Positions 35,284 to 44,876 of a stretch of DNA of 64,000 bases are shown here, one piece after another. Source of the DNA: Pantoea latae (lineage in GTDB: Bacteria > Pseudomonadota > Gammaproteobacteria > Enterobacterales > Enterobacteriaceae); assembly GCF_002077695.1 (NCBI RefSeq), contig NZ_MWUE01000006.1:22522-86521 (forward strand), read 5' to 3'. The position numbers and the translations under genes were made by a program. The notes under the pieces were generated by a model. That model saw only the letters and a program-made list of their open reading frames with translations, did no database searches and was not told the DNA's origin. Each line of letters begins with the position of its first letter. Position 1 is the first letter of the stretch.

Positions 35284-35299
35284 TTTGAACCAGATCACA
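35284..35299. promoter_or_regulatory. CRP-like site before the AzuC-like promoter
   Basis: TTTGA-N6-TCACA on the plus strand matches the CRP consensus TGTGA-N6-TCACA in 8 of 10 fixed positions. It is centred near -48 relative to the predicted start. E. coli azuC is reported to respond to CRP and glucose. Confidence 0.5.
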
Positions 35300-35327
35300 A
35301 AAACAGCATTAATCTGCTCGGCCGATC

Positions 35328-35903
35328 TCAGGCGAAGAGATGAAGATGCTGGCTGAGAATAGTGCAGCCAATGGAGATCAACACCAGCCCGCCGAGCACT
35401 TCCGCCCATTTGCCCAGCACCGGCCCCACTAAACGCCCTACCAGCACGCCGGTGGTCGCCATAATGGTGGTCGCCATGCCGATGGTGAGCGCGGTGGCGA
35501 TAATGTTGACCTGCAAAAAGGCCAGGCCGACGCCAACCGCCAGCGCATCGAGGCTGGTAGCGACCGCCGTGGTGGCGAGCACCAGAAAACCGTGACGCTG
35601 CGGCGCTTCGCACGGCTCAGCCGTCGCCGTCTGACGGAAGCCTTCCATCATCATGCGGCCGCCGAGGAACGACAGCAGGAAAAAGGCGACCCAGTGGTCC
35701 CACGCCATTACATAGCGGCTGGCGGCCAGGCCAGCAGCCCAGCCGATCAACGGCGTCAGCGCTTCAATGGCGCCAAAAATCAGGCCAGTACGCAGCGCTT
35801 CTTTGAATCCGGGGCGATGCAGCGCCGCGCCTTTGCTTAACGCAGCGGCAAAGGCGTCCATCGACATGCCGAAAGCCAGGATCAGGGTGGCGATAAAAGT
35901 CAT
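35328..35903 (-). CDS. mntP: manganese efflux pump MntP
   Basis: 191 residues, six helices, with the two inverted-repeat halves marked by [14 protein letters not shown] and [23 protein letters not shown]; the conserved Asp residues in MSMDAF and TSLDAL are in the transport path. MntP exports Mn2+ across the inner membrane. The start at 35903 aligns with the E. coli N-terminus; the longer frame from 36020 runs into the promoter region. An MntR box lies 130 bp upstream, so Mn-MntR control is expected. I saw no yybP-ykoY manganese riboswitch in the leader, unlike E. coli. Confidence 0.96.
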   Translation of the reverse strand: MTFIATLILAFGMSMDAFAAALSKGAALHRPGFKEALRTGLIFGAIEALTPLIGWAAGLAASRYVMAWDHWVAFFLLSFLGGRMMMEGFRQTATAEPCEAPQRHGFLVLATTAVATSLDALAVGVGLAFLQVNIIATALTIGMATTIMATTGVLVGRLVGPVLGKWAEVLGGLVLISIGCTILSQHLHLFA

Positions 35904-36032
35904 AATGGCTAGTGTCAGGGTAAAAAGCGTTCGAACACCCGCTTTTGACCGCATTATCTGTTCAGTCTGATAAAAGTGCGCGCAGTCTAGCACGCATGAT
36001 GCCCGATAAAAAGACAACAAAATCAGGGATTT

Positions 36033-36055
36033 AAGTATAGCAAAGGCTATAACTT
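36033..36055. promoter_or_regulatory. MntR box upstream of mntP
   Basis: The segment contains ATAGCAAAGGCTAT, the central part of the MntR consensus, within a wider near-palindrome (AAGT...AACTT). It lies upstream of mntP and also 150 bp before the divergent small membrane gene. In E. coli Mn-bound MntR activates mntP. Confidence 0.85.
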
Positions 36056-36205
36056 TTATCGTTCGCTATCTTTTGCCGCTAAGTTGATGGTACTTAAGCC
36101 TTTTCTTGCGGCCTTTTTACCGCATGCGCCTCGCCGACGCGCGGGGATTGAACCCTGGCGGCGATTGCCGGAAAATAGCCGCGCTGATTAACGCGGAACC
36201 TGCTG

Positions 36206-36448
36206 ATGAAAAATCCTTTCGAGTCCCTGATTATTCCCGGCGGCATTTTGCTGCTTGGCTTTCTCTCTGCTTTGCTGCTGCCAGCGCCCAATTTTGGCCT
36301 GACAATGGCGAGAAGCCTGACCCAACGGCTGCACCTGCAGGATATCAACCAGCTCTACACCCTGATCTTCTGCGTGTGGTTTCTGCTGCTGGGCGCGGCG
36401 GAGTTCTATGTGATCCGCTTTATTTATCGCCGCTGGTTTCGTTCCTGA
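36206..36448 (+). CDS. small inner-membrane protein (DUF1158-like)
   Basis: 80 residues with two hydrophobic segments, about residues 9-27 (IPGGILLLGFLSALLLP) and 53-72 (LYTLIFCVWFLLLGAAEFYVI), and a basic C-terminus RFIYRRWFRS. It looks like the enterobacterial DUF1158 family of uncharacterised membrane proteins. It is divergent from mntP with the MntR box between them, so manganese control is possible. The ribosome site is weak. No function is known. Confidence 0.75.
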   Translation: MKNPFESLIIPGGILLLGFLSALLLPAPNFGLTMARSLTQRLHLQDINQLYTLIFCVWFLLLGAAEFYVIRFIYRRWFRS

Positions 36449-36460
36449 CGAACCTCTCCG

Positions 36461-36486
36461 CCCGCGCCTTTTTCCTCTGGCGCGGG
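36461..36486 (+). terminator. hairpin after the DUF1158-like gene
   Basis: CCCGCGCC / GGCGCGGG forms an 8-bp stem with a 10-base T-rich loop, 12 bp after the stop. No T-tract follows, so termination strength is uncertain. Confidence 0.5.
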
Positions 36487-36961
36487 CCGATCAAAATCAC
36501 AAAAATGTAACACTATTTTTACAGAAACGCGGTTTCCCGGTCGTCACGTCAAAAATTCCTTATCGATCCCTTTCAGTATAAATCCATAAAATCATTGGCT
36601 TATAAAATATGGCCATTTTCTCGTCATCTGCCGTTATGCACTGTCATTGTGCAGTTACGCAACATCATATTAGGTTAACCCGCTGAGTTTACGGTAAAAA
36701 ATTCCTTATAGCCGCCAGGCTGAGATGATTAATTCTTATGCTGAATCATTTCTGCATTTAAAAAATAAACAAATGTTTAATTCAGAGACGAGAATGTTAT
36801 ATTCAACAGACAAAGCATAACGTGCAGTTAACCTGCATCCCGCTTAAACGAACCTGAGTCTTAACCTTTAGGAAATAGCGCAACGCGCTCCCAAGAAGCG
36901 TGACTATTTCGCCTGCGAAACTGTTGAGCATCAGGTCAACAGAGAGAGGAGATGTCGCCTC
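36487..36961 (+). promoter_or_regulatory. AT-rich regulatory region upstream of mqo
   Basis: About 475 bp without a supported gene, notably AT-rich against the GC-rich surroundings. It holds a perfect TAAACA-AA-TGTTTA palindrome at 36766-36779 and several GTTAA runs that resemble ArcA-type half-sites. mqo is ArcA-controlled in E. coli, so such sites would make sense, but I cannot assign them. The exact promoter was not identified. Confidence 0.4.
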
Positions 36962-38578
36962 ATGTGCAAAACAGCTGTAAATCTTACGCTCGCAATGAGC
37001 GCCATTGGCATGGAAAAACCGCAGATGTCCGAGCGTAAAGAGGTGGACGTCCTGCTGATCGGCGCCGGCGTGATGAGCGCGACCCTGGGCGCCTGGCTAC
37101 AGGAGCTGGAGCCGGACTGGACCATTGAGATGGTCGAGCGGCTGGAGAGCGTGGCGGAAGAGTCCTCCAATGGCTGGAACAACGCCGGCACCGGCCACGC
37201 CGCGCTGGCGGAGCTGAACTATACGCCGCAAAAGGCGGATGGCAGCATCGACATCAGCAAGGCGCTGGCGATCAACGAATCTTTCCAGATCTCCCGTCAG
37301 TTCCTGGCGTATCAGGTGCAAAAGGGCCATCTCCACTCGCCTGAACGTTTTATTAACAGCACGCCGCATATGAGCTTCGTCTGGGGCGACGAGAACGTGG
37401 CTTTCCTGCGCAAGCGCTACCAGGCGCTGCAGAAAAGCACGCTGTTCCGCGGCATGGCCTACTCCGAAGATCCGCAGCAGATTGCCGAGTGGATCCCGCT
37501 GGTGATGAAGAACCGCGACCGCCGGCAGAAAGTGGCGGCGACCTGGACGGAAATGGGCACCGACGTTAACTTTGGTGAAGTGACGCGTCAGCTGATCGCC
37601 TCGCTGGAGAAACGCTCCAGCTTCCGCCTGCGTCTGCGCCAGGAAGTGCGCGATCTCAAGCGCCTGAGCGACGGCCGCTGGCAGGCGACGCTGCATTCGC
37701 TGGCGACGGGCGAGAAGCGCCAGCTCACGGCGAAAAACATCTTTATCGGCGCAGGCGGCGCGGCGCTGCCGCTGCTGCAAAAAAGCGGCATTCCCGAGGT
37801 AGGCGGCTATGCGGGCTTCCCGGTCGGCGGCTCTTTCCTCGTGACCGAAAATCCAGACGTGGTACGCCAGCATATGGCGAAGGTATATGGCAAAGCCTCG
37901 GTCGGCGCGCCGCCGATGTCGGTGCCGCACGTCGATACCCGTGTGCTGGACGGTAAACGCGTGCTGCTGTTTGGCCCGTTCGCCACCTTCTCTACCAAAT
38001 TCCTTAAACAGGGCTCGCTGCTCGATATGTTCGGCTCGATGAACAGCGGCAACCTGCTGCCGATGATGAACGTCGGGCTGAAAAGCTTCGATCTGGTGAA
38101 ATATCTGGTCGATCAGGTGCTGCAGAGCGATGCCGATCGCATGGAGGCGCTGCGCGCCTACGTGCCGGATGCGCAGCCGGACGACTGGCGTCTGGTGACC
38201 GCGGGCCAGCGCGTGCAGATTATCAAGAAAGACGCCAAAGAGGGCGCCGTGCTGCGTCTCGGCACCGAAGTGGTCACCTCGCAGGACGGCACCATCGCTG
38301 CCCTGCTCGGCGCCTCGCCGGGCGCGTCGACTGCCGCGCCGATTATGCTGGAGCTGATGGCGAAGGCCTGGCCAGAGCAGATGGCCTCCACCGAATGGCA
38401 GAACCGCATTCGCGCGGTGGTGCCGTCATGGGGCCGCAAGCTCAACGGCGACGTCGCGCTGACGGAGAAAGTGCTGGCGGATACCAGCCGCGTACTCAAG
38501 CTCGCCTATACGCCGCCGGTAACGCCAAACGCCGCCAACGACGAAGCGCGCGAAACCGCGCACGTGGTCGGCAAGTAA
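36962..38578 (+). CDS. mqo: malate:quinone oxidoreductase
   Basis: 538 residues (E. coli 548). The FAD-binding motif [14 protein letters not shown] is near the N-terminus, followed by the family block [20 protein letters not shown]. Mqo is a peripheral membrane flavoenzyme that oxidises malate to oxaloacetate and passes electrons to quinone, parallel to malate dehydrogenase. The ATG at 36962 is the only in-frame start near the GGAGATG ribosome site, though spacing is long. A strong terminator follows the stop. Confidence 0.96.
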   Translation: MCKTAVNLTLAMSAIGMEKPQMSERKEVDVLLIGAGVMSATLGAWLQELEPDWTIEMVERLESVAEESSNGWNNAGTGHAALAELNYTPQKADGSIDISKALAINESFQISRQFLAYQVQKGHLHSPERFINSTPHMSFVWGDENVAFLRKRYQALQKSTLFRGMAYSEDPQQIAEWIPLVMKNRDRRQKVAATWTEMGTDVNFGEVTRQLIASLEKRSSFRLRLRQEVRDLKRLSDGRWQATLHSLATGEKRQLTAKNIFIGAGGAALPLLQKSGIPEVGGYAGFPVGGSFLVTENPDVVRQHMAKVYGKASVGAPPMSVPHVDTRVLDGKRVLLFGPFATFSTKFLKQGSLLDMFGSMNSGNLLPMMNVGLKSFDLVKYLVDQVLQSDADRMEALRAYVPDAQPDDWRLVTAGQRVQIIKKDAKEGAVLRLGTEVVTSQDGTIAALLGASPGASTAAPIMLELMAKAWPEQMASTEWQNRIRAVVPSWGRKLNGDVALTEKVLADTSRVLKLAYTPPVTPNAANDEARETAHVVGK

Positions 38579-38596
38579 TCACGTTGTGACGACAAT

Positions 38597-38619
38597 GCCC
38601 CGCTCGGCGGGGCTTTTTT
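38597..38619 (+). terminator. intrinsic terminator of mqo
   Basis: GCCCCGC TCG GCGGGGC, a 7-bp GC stem directly followed by TTTTTT. Confidence 0.9.
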
Positions 38620-38733
38620 ATGGGCGGCGCAGCGCCCCGCGCCGTGACCGCGCCTGGTCGAGTGGCGGATTCTCTATTAGGGTTAATGAAACGCTTATTC
38701 CCCATCACGTTTCGCTAACCAGGAGAATGTCCG

Positions 38734-41118
38734 ATGTCACAACCGACCGCTGCCAGCGATCTTCAGCTGCTGGATCGCTACTGGCGCGCCGCCAACTACC
38801 TTTCCGTCGGGCAGATCTACCTGATGGCGAACCCGCTGCTGCGCGAGCCGCTGCAGCCGGAACATATCAAGCCGCGCCTGCTGGGCCACTGGGGCACCAC
38901 GCCGGGCCTTAACTTTATCTACGCGCACCTCAACCGCATTATCCGCCAGCGCGACCTGAACCTGATCTATATCTGCGGGCCGGGCCACGGCGGCCCCGGC
39001 ATGGTGGCCAACACCTGGCTGGAGGGCAGCTACAGCGAAATCTACCCGCACGTCAGCCAGGATATTGACGGGATGCAGCGCCTGTTCAAGCAGTTCTCTT
39101 TTCCCGGCGGCATTCCCAGCCACGCCGCGCCGGAAACCCCGGGATCGATCAACGAAGGAGGCGAACTCGGCTATTCGCTGTCGCACGCCTTTGGCGCCGC
39201 CTTCGATAATCCCGATCTGATCGTGCCCTGCGTGATCGGCGACGGCGAGGCGGAAACCGGCCCGCTGGCGTCGAGCTGGCACGGCATTAAGTTTCTCAAT
39301 CCCGCGCGCGACGGCGCGGTGCTGCCGATCCTGCATCTCAACGGCTATAAAATCGCCAACCCGACCATTCTGGGACGCGCCAGCGACGAGGATCTGCAGC
39401 AGCTGTTTAGCGGCTACGGCTACGAGCCGCTGTTTGTCAGCGGCCACGAACCGGAGCAGATGCATCAGCAGATGGCCGCTACACTGGAGCGCGCCTTCGA
39501 TAACATCGCCGCTTATCAGCAGGCGGCGCGCGCAGGCGGCAAGCAGGAAGGGATCCCGCGCTGGCCGATGATCGTGATGCGCAGCCCGAAAGGCTGGACC
39601 GGCCCGCAGGAGGTGGACGGTAAAAAAGTCGAGGATTTCTGGCGCGCCCATCAGGTGCCGGTGGCGGCCTGCCGCGAGGATGCGGGACATCGCCAGATTC
39701 TGGAGCAGTGGCTGCGCAGCTATCAGCCGGACGATCTGTTTGACGAGCAGGGTCGGCTGAAGCCGGAGCTGCGCGCGCTGGCGCCGCAGGGCGACAAGCG
39801 CATGGGCGCCTCGCCGCACGCCAACGGCGGCCTGCTGCGCCGCGAGCTTAACACCCCTGATATCCGCGAGTTCGCCTTTGACGTGAAAGCGCCCGGCTCG
39901 CAGCTGGCGCAGGCCACCGAGCAGTTCGGCCGCTATCTGGCGGAGATTTTCGCGCGCAATCAGCATAATTTCCGCCTGTTCGGCCCCGATGAAACCGCCT
40001 CGAACCGTCTGACGCCGGTGTTCGACGTCACCAGCCGCACCTGGCTGGAGCCGATGAAACCCTACGACGAGCAGCTGGCGCGCGATGGCCGCGTGATGGA
40101 AATCCTCAGCGAGCATCAGTGTCAGGGCTGGCTGGAGGGCTATCTGCTGACCGGCCGTCATGGCCTGTTCAACTGCTACGAAGCCTTTATCCATATCGTC
40201 GATTCGATGTTCAACCAGCACGCCAAGTGGCTGAAGGTGACGCGCAAACTCGGCTGGCGCAAGCCGGTCTCGTCGCTCAACTATCTGCTCTCTTCTCACG
40301 TCTGGCGCCAGGATCACAATGGCTACAGCCACCAGGATCCCGGCTTTATGGATCACGTCGCCAATAAAAAAGCGGATATCGTGCGCATCTATCTGCCGCC
40401 GGACGCCAACACGCTGCTGTGGGTCGGCGATCACTGCCTGCGCACCTGGGATCGCATCAACGTGATCGTGGCGGGCAAGCAGCCGTCGGCGCAGTGGCTG
40501 GATATGGAGAGCGCTATCGCGCACTGCGAAGCGGGCATGGGCGAATGGCGCTGGGCGGGCACCACGCCGCAGGGCGAAGAGCCGGACGTGGTGATGGCGT
40601 GCGCCGGCGACGTGCCAACGCTGGAGACGCTGGCGGCGGTGGATCTGCTGCGCGGCTATCTGCCCGACCTGCGCATTCGCGTGGTGAACGTGGTCGATCT
40701 GATGGCGCTGCAGACCCAGGATCAGCATCCGCACGGCAAAAGCGAAGCGGAATTCGACGCGCTGTTCACCCTCGACAGGCCGGTGATTTTCGCCTTCCAC
40801 GGCTATCCGGCGCTGGTGCATCGCCTGACCTATCAGCGCAACAACCATCGCAACTTCCACGTGCGCGGCTTCAACGAAGAGGGCACCACCACTACGCCGT
40901 TCGATATGACGGTGCTTAACGAGCTGGACCGCTATCATCTGGCGCAGGAGGCGATCCTGCGCGTGCCGGGGCTGGCGGATCGCCATCCTGAGCTGCTTGA
41001 CGACCTGCAGGAGCGCATCGCCGAACACCATCGCTACGTGCGCGAATATGGCGAAGACGTGCCGGAGGTGCGCGGCTGGAAGTGGCCGTCAGAAACGGGC
41101 GACGGCGCGCCGGACTAA
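38734..41118 (+). CDS. xylulose-5-P / fructose-6-P phosphoketolase
   Basis: 794 residues, full length for the family. Phosphoketolase landmarks are [31 protein letters not shown], the thiamine-diphosphate motif GDGEAETGP and the C-terminal [12 protein letters not shown] block. The enzyme splits xylulose-5-P (or fructose-6-P) with phosphate into acetyl-P and a shorter sugar phosphate, in the cytoplasm. It is uncommon in Enterobacterales, where it would give a bypass from pentose phosphates to acetyl-P. AGGAG precedes the ATG. It stands alone, ending in a 4-bp overlap with a convergent transporter gene. Confidence 0.96.
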   Translation: MSQPTAASDLQLLDRYWRAANYLSVGQIYLMANPLLREPLQPEHIKPRLLGHWGTTPGLNFIYAHLNRIIRQRDLNLIYICGPGHGGPGMVANTWLEGSYSEIYPHVSQDIDGMQRLFKQFSFPGGIPSHAAPETPGSINEGGELGYSLSHAFGAAFDNPDLIVPCVIGDGEAETGPLASSWHGIKFLNPARDGAVLPILHLNGYKIANPTILGRASDEDLQQLFSGYGYEPLFVSGHEPEQMHQQMAATLERAFDNIAAYQQAARAGGKQEGIPRWPMIVMRSPKGWTGPQEVDGKKVEDFWRAHQVPVAACREDAGHRQILEQWLRSYQPDDLFDEQGRLKPELRALAPQGDKRMGASPHANGGLLRRELNTPDIREFAFDVKAPGSQLAQATEQFGRYLAEIFARNQHNFRLFGPDETASNRLTPVFDVTSRTWLEPMKPYDEQLARDGRVMEILSEHQCQGWLEGYLLTGRHGLFNCYEAFIHIVDSMFNQHAKWLKVTRKLGWRKPVSSLNYLLSSHVWRQDHNGYSHQDPGFMDHVANKKADIVRIYLPPDANTLLWVGDHCLRTWDRINVIVAGKQPSAQWLDMESAIAHCEAGMGEWRWAGTTPQGEEPDVVMACAGDVPTLETLAAVDLLRGYLPDLRIRVVNVVDLMALQTQDQHPHGKSEAEFDALFTLDRPVIFAFHGYPALVHRLTYQRNNHRNFHVRGFNEEGTTTTPFDMTVLNELDRYHLAQEAILRVPGLADRHPELLDDLQERIAEHHRYVREYGEDVPEVRGWKWPSETGDGAPD

Positions 41119-41696
41119 CGCAGGGCGTCCGCCAGCATCCACAGCGTGGTGGCGACCAGCGAGAGCGCCATCACGCTGTTGAAGAGCTGACGCTTCCAGC
41201 GGGTCTGCAGATGCAGGCCCAGCCGATCGCCCAGCGCCGCCCAGATCAAAATGCAGGGCAAATTCACCAGCGCGAAGCCGAGCATCACCGGCAGCAGCCC
41301 GCTTTGCGCGCTCCAGAGCAGCGCCACGTTCGTGGCCATCAGCCAGGCTTTGGGATTGACCGCCTGAAAGCCGATAGCGCCAGCCACGGTCATCGGCTGC
41401 GCCTTCTCCCGCTGGGTCGGCGCGCCTGCCCGCCACAGCTTCCACGACAGCCAGATCAGATAGGCGCAGCCCGCCAGCGTCAGCGGCAGCCGAACGGCGC
41501 TCATCCAGCTCAGCAGGCACTCCAGCGCCAGCACCGCCAGCGCGTTTTGCAGTAGGCAGCCCAGCAGCACGCCGGAGATCATCGGCAGGGTGCGGCGCAG
41601 GCCGAAATTAACGCCGGAGGTTGCCAGCAGCAGGTTGTTGGGGCCGGGCGTAATAGACATCACGGTAACGTAGCTGAAAAAAGAGGGATCGAGCAT
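41115..41696 (-). CDS. LysE/RhtB-family amino acid exporter
   Basis: 193 residues, about six helices, with the family signature [15 protein letters not shown] near the N-terminus and NPKAW in the middle. Such exporters remove amino acids or related compounds from the cytoplasm. Start 41696 matches the normal family N-terminus (MLDPSFFSY). It is divergent from a MocR-type regulator 135 bp away, which most likely controls it. The exported compound is unknown. Confidence 0.92.
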   Translation of the reverse strand: MLDPSFFSYVTVMSITPGPNNLLLATSGVNFGLRRTLPMISGVLLGCLLQNALAVLALECLLSWMSAVRLPLTLAGCAYLIWLSWKLWRAGAPTQREKAQPMTVAGAIGFQAVNPKAWLMATNVALLWSAQSGLLPVMLGFALVNLPCILIWAALGDRLGLHLQTRWKRQLFNSVMALSLVATTLWMLADALR

Positions 41697-41749
41697 GGCG
41701 CTATTCTCTGAAAGGAAACAGAGTTCTATGCTAGAGCGGGAAAAGAGTT

Positions 41750-41788
41750 GGTAACAGAGACACAAAATCACTATTGTTATGGTTACAG
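41750..41788. promoter_or_regulatory. direct repeats in MocR-LysE intergenic region
   Basis: GGTAACAG (41750-41757) and GGTTACAG (41781-41788) are direct repeats 31 bp apart, about three helical turns. Paired, phased repeats between a MocR gene and its divergent target are the usual operator layout. Confidence 0.5.
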
Positions 41789-41831
41789 TTAACGATTTTT
41801 ACAATTGTACCCATGCCGCGCGGAGGCTTTT

Positions 41832-43319
41832 GTGTCCCCTTCCTTATCAGACGATCGGCCGCTCTACCACCAGCTGGCCGATAGCTTCGCCGAAGCGATC
41901 CATCAGGGCACGCTCAAGCCCGGCAAGCGCCTTCCCGCGATTCGCCGCGTGGCGCAGACGCGTCAGATCAGTATCAATACCGTGCTCAATGCCTGGCAGC
42001 TGCTGGAAGATCGCGGCCTGATCGAGGCGCGGCCGCAGTCGGGCTACTACGTGCGCAGCGTGCTGCCCGCGGTGACGCCGCCGGCGCCGCACCGCGCACG
42101 CATCAAAGATCCGAGCAGCGAAAAGCTCGACCTGATCGACCAGGTCTTCGCCGCGCAGAACCATCCCGACTACATCAATATCTCCCTTGCCTGTCCGCAG
42201 GACGGCGAGCTGTATCCCTCGGCGCGCCTGGGCCGTATTACCGCCTCGCTGCTGCGGCGCAGCCCCGATCTTATCGGCCGCTATGCGCTTCCGCCAGGAA
42301 GTGAGCGCTTACGGGAGGAGATCGCGCGCCGCGCGCTGCATGGGGGCATGTCGCTGACCAGCGACGCCATCACCCTGACCCACGGCTGTATGGAGGCGCT
42401 GCAGCTGGCGCTGCGCGCGGTCACGCAGCCGGGCGACTGCGTCGGGCTGGAGTCGCCGACCTACTTTTTCCTGTTTCCGCTGCTGGCGTCGCTGGGGCTG
42501 AAGGCGCTGGAGATCCCCACCGATCCGCAGCACGGGCTTTCGCTCGACGCGCTGGAGATGCTGCTGCAGGAGAAGCGCATTCAGGCGCTGATCGCCATGC
42601 CGAGCGCGCAAAACCCGCTCGGCTGCTGCATGTCGCGCCAGAACAAACAGCGGCTGGCGACGTTAGTCAACGCTTACCAGGTGCCGCTGCTGGAGGACGG
42701 GCTGTATGACGAGCTGCAGTTCGACTGGCCGCTCTCCCCCGCCGTGAAGTCGTTCGATAGCGACGGCTGGGTGATTTACTGCACCAGCTTTACCAAAACC
42801 GTCGCGCCGGACTTCCGCATCGGCTGGATCGCCGCGGGCCGCTTCCATGAGGCGGTCGCCCGTCTGAAAGCGGTCTCCTCAATGGCGGAATCGCGCCTGC
42901 TGTCAGAAACCCTGGCGGAATTTCTCGCCAACGGCGGTTACGATCACCATCTGCGCACGCTGCGCCGCCGCTACGCCGCCAATATGGATGAGGCGCGCGG
43001 CCTGATCGCCCGCTATTTCCCGCAGGGCACGCGCGCCACGCTGCCGCGCGGCGGGTTTGTGTTTTGGGTGGAACTGCCGCAGCGGGTCGATACGGTGGCG
43101 ATGTTCCGTCGCCTGTTGCAGGAACAGATCTGCGTGACGCCCGGCGCGCTCTATTCGCTCAGCGAGCGCTATAACCACGCGCTGCGGCTCTCCTGCTGCT
43201 ATCCGTTTGACGAACGCTACACCTGGGCGCTGAAGCGCACCGGCGCCATCGCCTGCGAGCTGGCGGGTCTGGCGCCAGGTAACGATCAGGGCTTGCCGTT
43301 GCGGCCCCAGACGGTGTAA
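41832..43319 (+). CDS. MocR-type regulator (GntR DNA-binding + aminotransferase-like domain)
   Basis: 495 residues. An N-terminal GntR winged helix (LPAIRRVAQTRQISINTVLNAWQLLEDRGLI) is joined by a linker to a fold-type-I aminotransferase domain with a PLP lysine in CTSFTKTVAPDFRIGWI. These proteins sense PLP or an amino-compound and control a divergent gene, here the LysE-family exporter. A GTG start at 41832 with CGGAGG upstream is preferred to an in-frame TTG at 41805. The 3' end overlaps the convergent GST gene by 34 bp. Confidence 0.93.
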   Translation: MSPSLSDDRPLYHQLADSFAEAIHQGTLKPGKRLPAIRRVAQTRQISINTVLNAWQLLEDRGLIEARPQSGYYVRSVLPAVTPPAPHRARIKDPSSEKLDLIDQVFAAQNHPDYINISLACPQDGELYPSARLGRITASLLRRSPDLIGRYALPPGSERLREEIARRALHGGMSLTSDAITLTHGCMEALQLALRAVTQPGDCVGLESPTYFFLFPLLASLGLKALEIPTDPQHGLSLDALEMLLQEKRIQALIAMPSAQNPLGCCMSRQNKQRLATLVNAYQVPLLEDGLYDELQFDWPLSPAVKSFDSDGWVIYCTSFTKTVAPDFRIGWIAAGRFHEAVARLKAVSSMAESRLLSETLAEFLANGGYDHHLRTLRRRYAANMDEARGLIARYFPQGTRATLPRGGFVFWVELPQRVDTVAMFRRLLQEQICVTPGALYSLSERYNHALRLSCCYPFDERYTWALKRTGAIACELAGLAPGNDQGLPLRPQTV

Positions 43320-43909
43320 GGCGTACGTTCGGTGAGGCGTTCGTAGTAGTTGCGCACCGCCGGCAGGTTGGGATGATCCAGCGGAGTTTCGAACCAGCGA
43401 TTGACCGCCAGCCCGACGCCGATATCCGCCAGCGTAAAGTTGCGGCCTGCGACGTAGCGTCCGGTTTTCTCCAGCTGCTGGTTGAGAATGCCCATGGTGT
43501 GCGTCCAGCCCTTGCAGGCCGCCGCCAGCAGGCGCGGATCCTGATGCGCGGGGGAATTGCGCACCAGCGACATAAAGGCGTAGCGCCACGAGGTGTTGAG
43601 TTCGGTGGACTGCCAGTCCATCCACTGGTCAATCGGCGCGCGGGCGCGCGGGTTTTGCGGATAGAGCCAGTCGCCTTCGTAGGCGTTCGCGATATAGCGC
43701 AAAATCGCGTTCGACTCCCACATCACGAAGTCGTCGTCGATCAGCACCGGGATAAGCGCGTTGGGGTTCAGCGCGAGAAATTCCGGTTTGCGCAGGGAGT
43801 CGGGTTCGGTGCCCCACGCTTCGTGGTCATAGTCGAGATCCAGTTCATCGCAGAGCCAGAGCACTTTGCGCACGTTGATCGACGAGTCGCGCCCAAGAAT
43901 TTTCAGCAT
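43286..43909 (-). CDS. glutathione S-transferase family protein
   Basis: 207 residues. The thioredoxin-like N-domain has SSINVRKVLWLCDEL, cis-Pro NPNALIPVLIDDD and the WESNAILRYIA glutathione-contact motif; a helical C-domain follows (NFTLADIGVGLAVNRW). SSIN near residue 8 gives the likely catalytic Ser. The substrate is unknown. The start at 43909 follows ACGGTCTCC-type spacing (GGAGACC on its own strand). It is not in an operon. Confidence 0.9.
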   Translation of the reverse strand: MLKILGRDSSINVRKVLWLCDELDLDYDHEAWGTEPDSLRKPEFLALNPNALIPVLIDDDFVMWESNAILRYIANAYEGDWLYPQNPRARAPIDQWMDWQSTELNTSWRYAFMSLVRNSPAHQDPRLLAAACKGWTHTMGILNQQLEKTGRYVAGRNFTLADIGVGLAVNRWFETPLDHPNLPAVRNYYERLTERTPYTVWGRNGKP

Positions 43910-44007
43910 AACGGTCTCCTGCAGCAATTGTTAACATATTGATAACCCTGTCAGGCGATAAACGCAAATCCCGGGCGCGGAAATGCCCTGTTGAGAAAGG
44001 AGTAGTC

Positions 44008-44856
44008 ATGAAAGTCGCGTTTAAGCAAGTTGATGTCTTTACCTCGCTGGCGTTTAACGGCAATCCGCTGGCGGTGATCATGGATGCGCAAGGTCTGAGC
44101 GACGAGCAGCTTCAGGCTATCGCCCGCTGGACCAATCTGTCGGAAACCACCTTTGTGCTGCCGCCGCAGCATCCGCAGGCCGACTACCGCGTGCGCATCT
44201 TTACCGTCGAGGGCGAGCTGCCGTTTGCCGGACATCCCACACTGGGCACGGCGCACGCGCTGCTGGAAGCGGGCTGGCCGACAAAAACGCCGGGCAGGAT
44301 GGTGCAGGAGTGCGGCGTCGGCAACGTCACTATTGATATCACCGCCGACGGCTCGCTGGCGTTCGCCGCGCCGGAGGCGACAATTACCCCTTTTACCGAC
44401 GCGCTGATGGGCAACGCACTCAACTGCGAGCGGTTCGACACCACGCAGACGCCGGTGGTGGTGGATATGGGCATTCGCTGGCTGCTGGTGCCGATGATCA
44501 GCGCCGAGGCGGTGCTGGCGATTAAACCTGCCGTGAACGATTTACAGCGCCTGATCGCCCATGCGGGCGCCACCGGCGTGATGCCGTTCGGCCCGCTGCC
44601 GCAGGGCGAGAGCGAGCAGTATGAGGTGCGCGGCCTGCTGGTCGAGAACAACAGCCTGACGGAAGATCCTATTACCGGCAGCGCCAACGCCTGTCTGGCG
44701 CGCTATTTTGCCGCCCAGGGCCAGCAGCGGGATTACCGGACGCGTCAGGGCACGGCGATCCAGCGTCAGGGACGGGTATCGGTGCGCTTCGAGGGCGACC
44801 AGATCTGGATCGGCGGCAAGACGGTGACGGTGATTGACGGCACCATCGCGCTGTAG
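44008..44856 (+). CDS. PhzF family isomerase
   Basis: 282 residues of the PhzF/DapF-fold family: FKQVDVFTSLAFNGNPLAVI at the N-terminus includes the conserved GNPLAV, followed by SETTFVLPP with the probable catalytic Glu and FTVEGELPFAGHPTLGTA. The C-half has EDPITGSANACL. Family members isomerise or epimerise small metabolites; most enterobacterial ones (such as YddE) have no assigned substrate. AAAGGAG precedes the ATG at 44008. Confidence 0.93.
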   Translation: MKVAFKQVDVFTSLAFNGNPLAVIMDAQGLSDEQLQAIARWTNLSETTFVLPPQHPQADYRVRIFTVEGELPFAGHPTLGTAHALLEAGWPTKTPGRMVQECGVGNVTIDITADGSLAFAAPEATITPFTDALMGNALNCERFDTTQTPVVVDMGIRWLLVPMISAEAVLAIKPAVNDLQRLIAHAGATGVMPFGPLPQGESEQYEVRGLLVENNSLTEDPITGSANACLARYFAAQGQQRDYRTRQGTAIQRQGRVSVRFEGDQIWIGGKTVTVIDGTIAL

Positions 44857-44876
44857 GCCTGCAGTCCCCGCGCGGG

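Noticed and set aside
36106..36510. 134-codon frame over the DUF1158-like gene
   Set aside because: It overlaps the better-supported 80-residue membrane protein in another frame.
38737..41031. 764-codon open frame antisense to the phosphoketolase
   Set aside because: It is a shadow of strong codon bias in a GC-rich gene; composition is Arg/His/Gln-rich and no family is recognised.
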